NCBI GenBank assembly: GCA_046328715.1
Contig: JAXLWB010000013.1
Location: 62,001 to 126,000 of the forward strand
DNA length: 64,000 bases
Direction of reading: 5' to 3'
Source: JAXLWB01 sp046328715
GTDB taxonomy: Bacteria; Chloroflexota; Anaerolineae; Caldilineales; Caldilineaceae
The notes under the pieces were generated by a model. That model was not told the DNA's origin. It saw only the letters and a list, made by a program, of their open reading frames with translations, and did not search any database. The translations under genes and the position numbers were made by a program. Position 1 is the first letter of the stretch; each line of letters opens with the position of its first letter. Below are positions 61,561-64,000 of this stretch, piece after piece.

Positions 61561-63492
61561 TTACTTCGGCTGAATATTCGCCACGATAAACTTGAAGTTC
61601 GACCACCACCACCAGGGACCTTCGTAGTAGTTGTCCGCAGTGGGATAGTTGGTGAAGTAGGTTTCGTTGACGGGCACAAACTTGGATGTGCCAAACATCG
61701 GAATCCAGTGCATCTCGAGCGCCATCTGCATCAGGAGATCCTTGCTCAGTTCGACGTTCTTGGGATCGTCCGAGGTCACTTTTTCTAGCTCGTCAAAGAT
61801 CTTCGCCAGCTCATCGCTCTTGTGGCGGTGCTCGTCGCCCGGCGCCGGTTGTCCTGTCTCCACAATGTACTTCTGGTGCCAGCCGTTCACATTGGGATAG
61901 ATGTCCGGACCGATGGCGCAGCCGGGCCAGTAGGAGCCAGCCTGATAGTCGCCCGTCGAGTTTGCGTTCCAGAAGGAGCCGGCAGTCATAGCGTTAACGG
62001 TGGCGTTGATACCGAACTTGCTCCAGGAGTCGGCCACAGCATAGGCCAAACGTCCTGATTCAACTTCGAAGTCGGCGGGCGCATTGATCGCAATTGACCA
62101 GGGCGTGCCGTCAGCCAGTAACCACTTGCCGTCAGCATCTTTCTTCATGCCGATGCTCTCAAGTAGTTTGGCGGCTTCATTCACATCATACTTCCACCAG
62201 CCTACGCCAAAGAGATCTACTAAGGCAGCTTCGTCGGTGGGCAGATCACCCGCCACACCCTGTTGTTTGAAAATTTCAGCCATATCTTTGGCGAAATTGG
62301 GGTCAAATGGAGCGTAGCCATCCGGCAATGTCATCGCTTTCAGTCGTTCTACCAGTGGTTTGTGATAGGTGTTTTGCACGGCAGCCACCGGCGGCACACC
62401 CAGTGGTGAAACACGCAACATGCCAGCAAAGGTGCCCAATGAGACGTTCTTAATGTCAGTAGCTAAGGCCAGCGCCCAGCGGGCTTGCCACTGATCATAG
62501 GGCGGCTGGCTGTTGTTGAAGCTGATGCCGCGCTCGCAGGGATCATCAAAGTCGGCATAGGGGAAGCCTGCATGCCAGGCACGCACGGCTTTGCTCTTTT
62601 GAGTCAGCACCTGCATGGACTCGGGTGTAATATCTTGCAGAATGTCCACGTCGTTGTTGATCATGGCCAAAATGCGCTTCTCTTCGGTGCCTACAAAGTT
62701 CCACAAGATGTATTTGGGTCCAGATTTCTTGGTGATCATGCCCACGCTGGTGCGTTGCCAGTCGTCGCGCAATTCCCAGAGCGTCCAGTTGCCATTCGGA
62801 TCGTGACTCTTGTATTTGTATTCGCCTAGACATTTCGGCGGGAAAGATGCAAAAGTTGTAGGATCTTCTTTTTCCCAGGTATGTTTGGGAACTGGCCAGA
62901 AGCGATTGTCCCAAATCGTCACGCCCAGGTCCTTCGAGAAGCGAGGCTGGGGACGAGTGGTATCAACCACAATCGTGTACTTGTCGGTCGCCTTGACACT
63001 CTTGAGATAATCGACCGCCCAACCATGAATCGGCAGTTTATCGTTGTCGAGCCAAAGCTGCATAGCATAGACGACATCGTCACTGGTAAACTCGACGCCA
63101 TCATCCCAATAGATGCCTTCGCGCAGTTTGATCTCAAAGCTGGTGAGATCGGCATTGAGCGGTTTCGGCATCTCAGCCGCCAAGGCAGGGAATTGATCAC
63201 CGGTCACGGTGTTGATTTCCCACAGGTTGTCCAAACAGACTTCATGATAGCCGCGGCCCATCTCAACACCCGGTGCGTAGGGGTTGAAGAAGTCGGGCCG
63301 GCTGATCGAGCCGTTTAGGTTGTCCAAAATCAGGGTTTCATTACGTGGTGTACCAACAAAGGTATTGCCGCCGGCCGCCGCAGGAGCCGCCGCTGCGCCA
63401 TTATCACTGGCTGGAGTCTGCGGGGTAGCACACGAACTAAGTAACAACGTCAACACAACTACTGCGACGAGCAAAGTATGTTTCTTCATCAT
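61561..63492 (-). CDS. Opp/Dpp-type ABC importer substrate-binding lipoprotein (family 5)
   Basis: 643 aa from ATG 63492, preceded by GGAGGAG; a frame to 63522 is unsupported. Lipobox LLSSC has its Cys at 21, then an Ala-rich linker and an SBP_bac_5 domain: LTSFEIKLREGIYWDDGVEFTSDDVVYAMQLW and a C-terminal WIPMFGTSKFVPVNETYF. Family 5 proteins bind peptides, nickel or oligosaccharides. Linkage to three GH172 genes and a LacI regulator favours a furanose oligosaccharide as the ligand. Length is about 100 residues over OppA, which is common for sugar-binding members. Confidence 0.94.
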   Translation of the reverse strand: MMKKHTLLVAVVVLTLLLSSCATPQTPASDNGAAAAPAAAGGNTFVGTPRNETLILDNLNGSISRPDFFNPYAPGVEMGRGYHEVCLDNLWEINTVTGDQFPALAAEMPKPLNADLTSFEIKLREGIYWDDGVEFTSDDVVYAMQLWLDNDKLPIHGWAVDYLKSVKATDKYTIVVDTTRPQPRFSKDLGVTIWDNRFWPVPKHTWEKEDPTTFASFPPKCLGEYKYKSHDPNGNWTLWELRDDWQRTSVGMITKKSGPKYILWNFVGTEEKRILAMINNDVDILQDITPESMQVLTQKSKAVRAWHAGFPYADFDDPCERGISFNNSQPPYDQWQARWALALATDIKNVSLGTFAGMLRVSPLGVPPVAAVQNTYHKPLVERLKAMTLPDGYAPFDPNFAKDMAEIFKQQGVAGDLPTDEAALVDLFGVGWWKYDVNEAAKLLESIGMKKDADGKWLLADGTPWSIAINAPADFEVESGRLAYAVADSWSKFGINATVNAMTAGSFWNANSTGDYQAGSYWPGCAIGPDIYPNVNGWHQKYIVETGQPAPGDEHRHKSDELAKIFDELEKVTSDDPKNVELSKDLLMQMALEMHWIPMFGTSKFVPVNETYFTNYPTADNYYEGPWWWWSNFKFIVANIQPK

Positions 63493-63838
63493 CGTTTCTC
63501 CTCCTTGAGTAGATTGTTGCAACTGTGAACAGGACTGCTAAACATGATGAACCGGTGCAGAACGAACGTGGGGGTAACCTCCTTTCGATTGGTTAAGAAA
63601 AGGTAACTACCAACCCCACCCTAACCCTCCCCTAAAAGTGGGGAGAGAACTGTCACGGAACGGATTCTATTTTGTGGACAAAAGAGCAAGCATAATCTGT
63701 CCCTTCATGGTTCCCTCCCTGAAGTCGGGGAGGGTTAGGGTGGGGTGGCTTAGTAGTCACGAAAAAAGAAGCAATATTGAAATCGTGTGGAGCAAAAAAG
63801 AGTGAGCGAAGCAGAGGAAAGATTGATGCTGGCACTGA
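63493..63838. other. 346-bp intergenic region between the importer and a LacI-type regulator
   Basis: No gene seen. Perfect 20-bp inverted arms occur at 63613-63632 and 63727-63746 (CCCCACCCTAACCCTCCCC and inverse), 94 bp apart. The DNA just upstream of the binding-protein gene should hold the importer promoter and the LacI-type operator. I found no certain operator palindrome. Confidence 0.55.
63613..63746. repeat. Inverted 20-bp arms of a CCCTAACCCTCCCC-type repeat
   Basis: The two arms match perfectly and enclose a second partial pair (GTGGGGAGAG and CTCCCTGAAG words). It is a separate word family from the arrays elsewhere but has the same layout at a gene border. Its function is unknown; a transcript-end structure for the LacI-type gene is likely by position. 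Confidence 0.7.
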
Positions 63839-64000
63839 TCAATCATCGTCCCAGACGTAACCAGAGCCATCCCCAATCTGACCGTTACTGCCCATCAGCA
63901 CACCGCTTTTATTTTGTTGTGCCCCACATGAATGGCGGACAATCACCTGGGCAGGCAACACGATTTCGCGTGGTTCGCCCTGGTAGATGCCCAGAATACG
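63839..64000 (-). CDS. LacI-family transcriptional regulator (C-terminal 53 residues only)
   Basis: The stop is at 63839-63841 and the frame is open to the right edge. The piece reads RILGIYQGEPREIVLPAQVI and VRHSCG, the ending of LacI/GalR regulators (dimer-interface strand, conserved R-x-S-C/T), followed by a short acidic, Gly-rich tail ending in WDDD. LacI proteins bind a sugar and control neighbouring catabolic operons. It lies upstream of and co-directional with the importer/GH172 operon, so it is the probable local regulator. Confidence 0.8.
   Translation of the reverse strand, partial: RILGIYQGEPREIVLPAQVIVRHSCGAQQNKSGVLMGSNGQIGDGSGYVWDDD

Overview
The window looks like chromosomal DNA of a Chloroflexota bacterium, most like the Caldilineae or Anaerolineae. 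This placement is inferred from gene content and protein style, not from a search. Pointers are: many secreted and lipid-anchored proteins; a fasciclin protein with a C-terminal sortase-like signal; a subtilase ending in a short hydrophobic tail; BMP-type and Opp-type importers; a UbiA-family decaprenyl-phosphate phosphoribosyltransferase; and moderate GC. Coding density is high and genes are mostly in short operons. I saw no rRNA or tRNA gene, CRISPR array, prophage or transposase.

Layout. 1-2689: an HlyD-type adaptor (cut by the window edge) and a MacB/FtsX permease. 2902-6204: dgkA, ybeY and a PgpH-type c-di-AMP phosphodiesterase, a classic conserved order, followed upstream by a YqeY-like protein and a TVP38 membrane protein. 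7658-11700: a duplicated 79-bp region, obg, nadD, a metallo-beta-lactamase-fold protein and an RNase H protein. 11770-13265: folD and fchA. 13973-18691: lon and a PHP/AlbA-like fusion. 18803-22794: UbiA-family transferase, tlyA and a two-domain fasciclin protein. 23295-30132: a BMP (nucleoside-type) ABC importer with two paralogous lipoproteins, one ATPase and two permeases. 30137-37831: EamA transporter, subtilase, papain-like/NBR1-Ig protein, glutamine-amidotransferase-like protein, SGNH hydrolase. 37843-41433: an alpha-solenoid protein, an 85-aa membrane protein resembling the start of Cas4, a bacterial translin, and ssb. 41882-48732: M24 peptidase, LutA-like protein, carB and a membrane protein. 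48893-51564: small housekeeping and unknown genes. 51630-64000: a catabolic locus reading leftwards: a LacI-type regulator (partial), an Opp/Dpp importer, three tandem GH172 (DUF2961) proteins and an S9 peptidase.

Most striking signals. (1) Many gene borders carry arrays of degenerate 7- or 8-bp words whose two arms are inverted, so they fold into hairpins. Two such arrays sit in frame inside carB, adding roughly 25 and 33 residues. (2) FolD has Ile at the catalytic Lys54 position and Leu at the Gln98 position while keeping Asp121. Its stop overlaps the start region of a separate cyclohydrolase/cyclodeaminase-family gene (fchA), which suggests that the cyclohydrolase step has moved to FchA. 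(3) A co-directional cluster joins a bacterial translin, a truncated Cas4-like membrane protein, an alpha-solenoid and an SGNH hydrolase, with no function that I recognise. (4) Three GH172 paralogues are coupled to a peptide/oligosaccharide importer and a LacI regulator.
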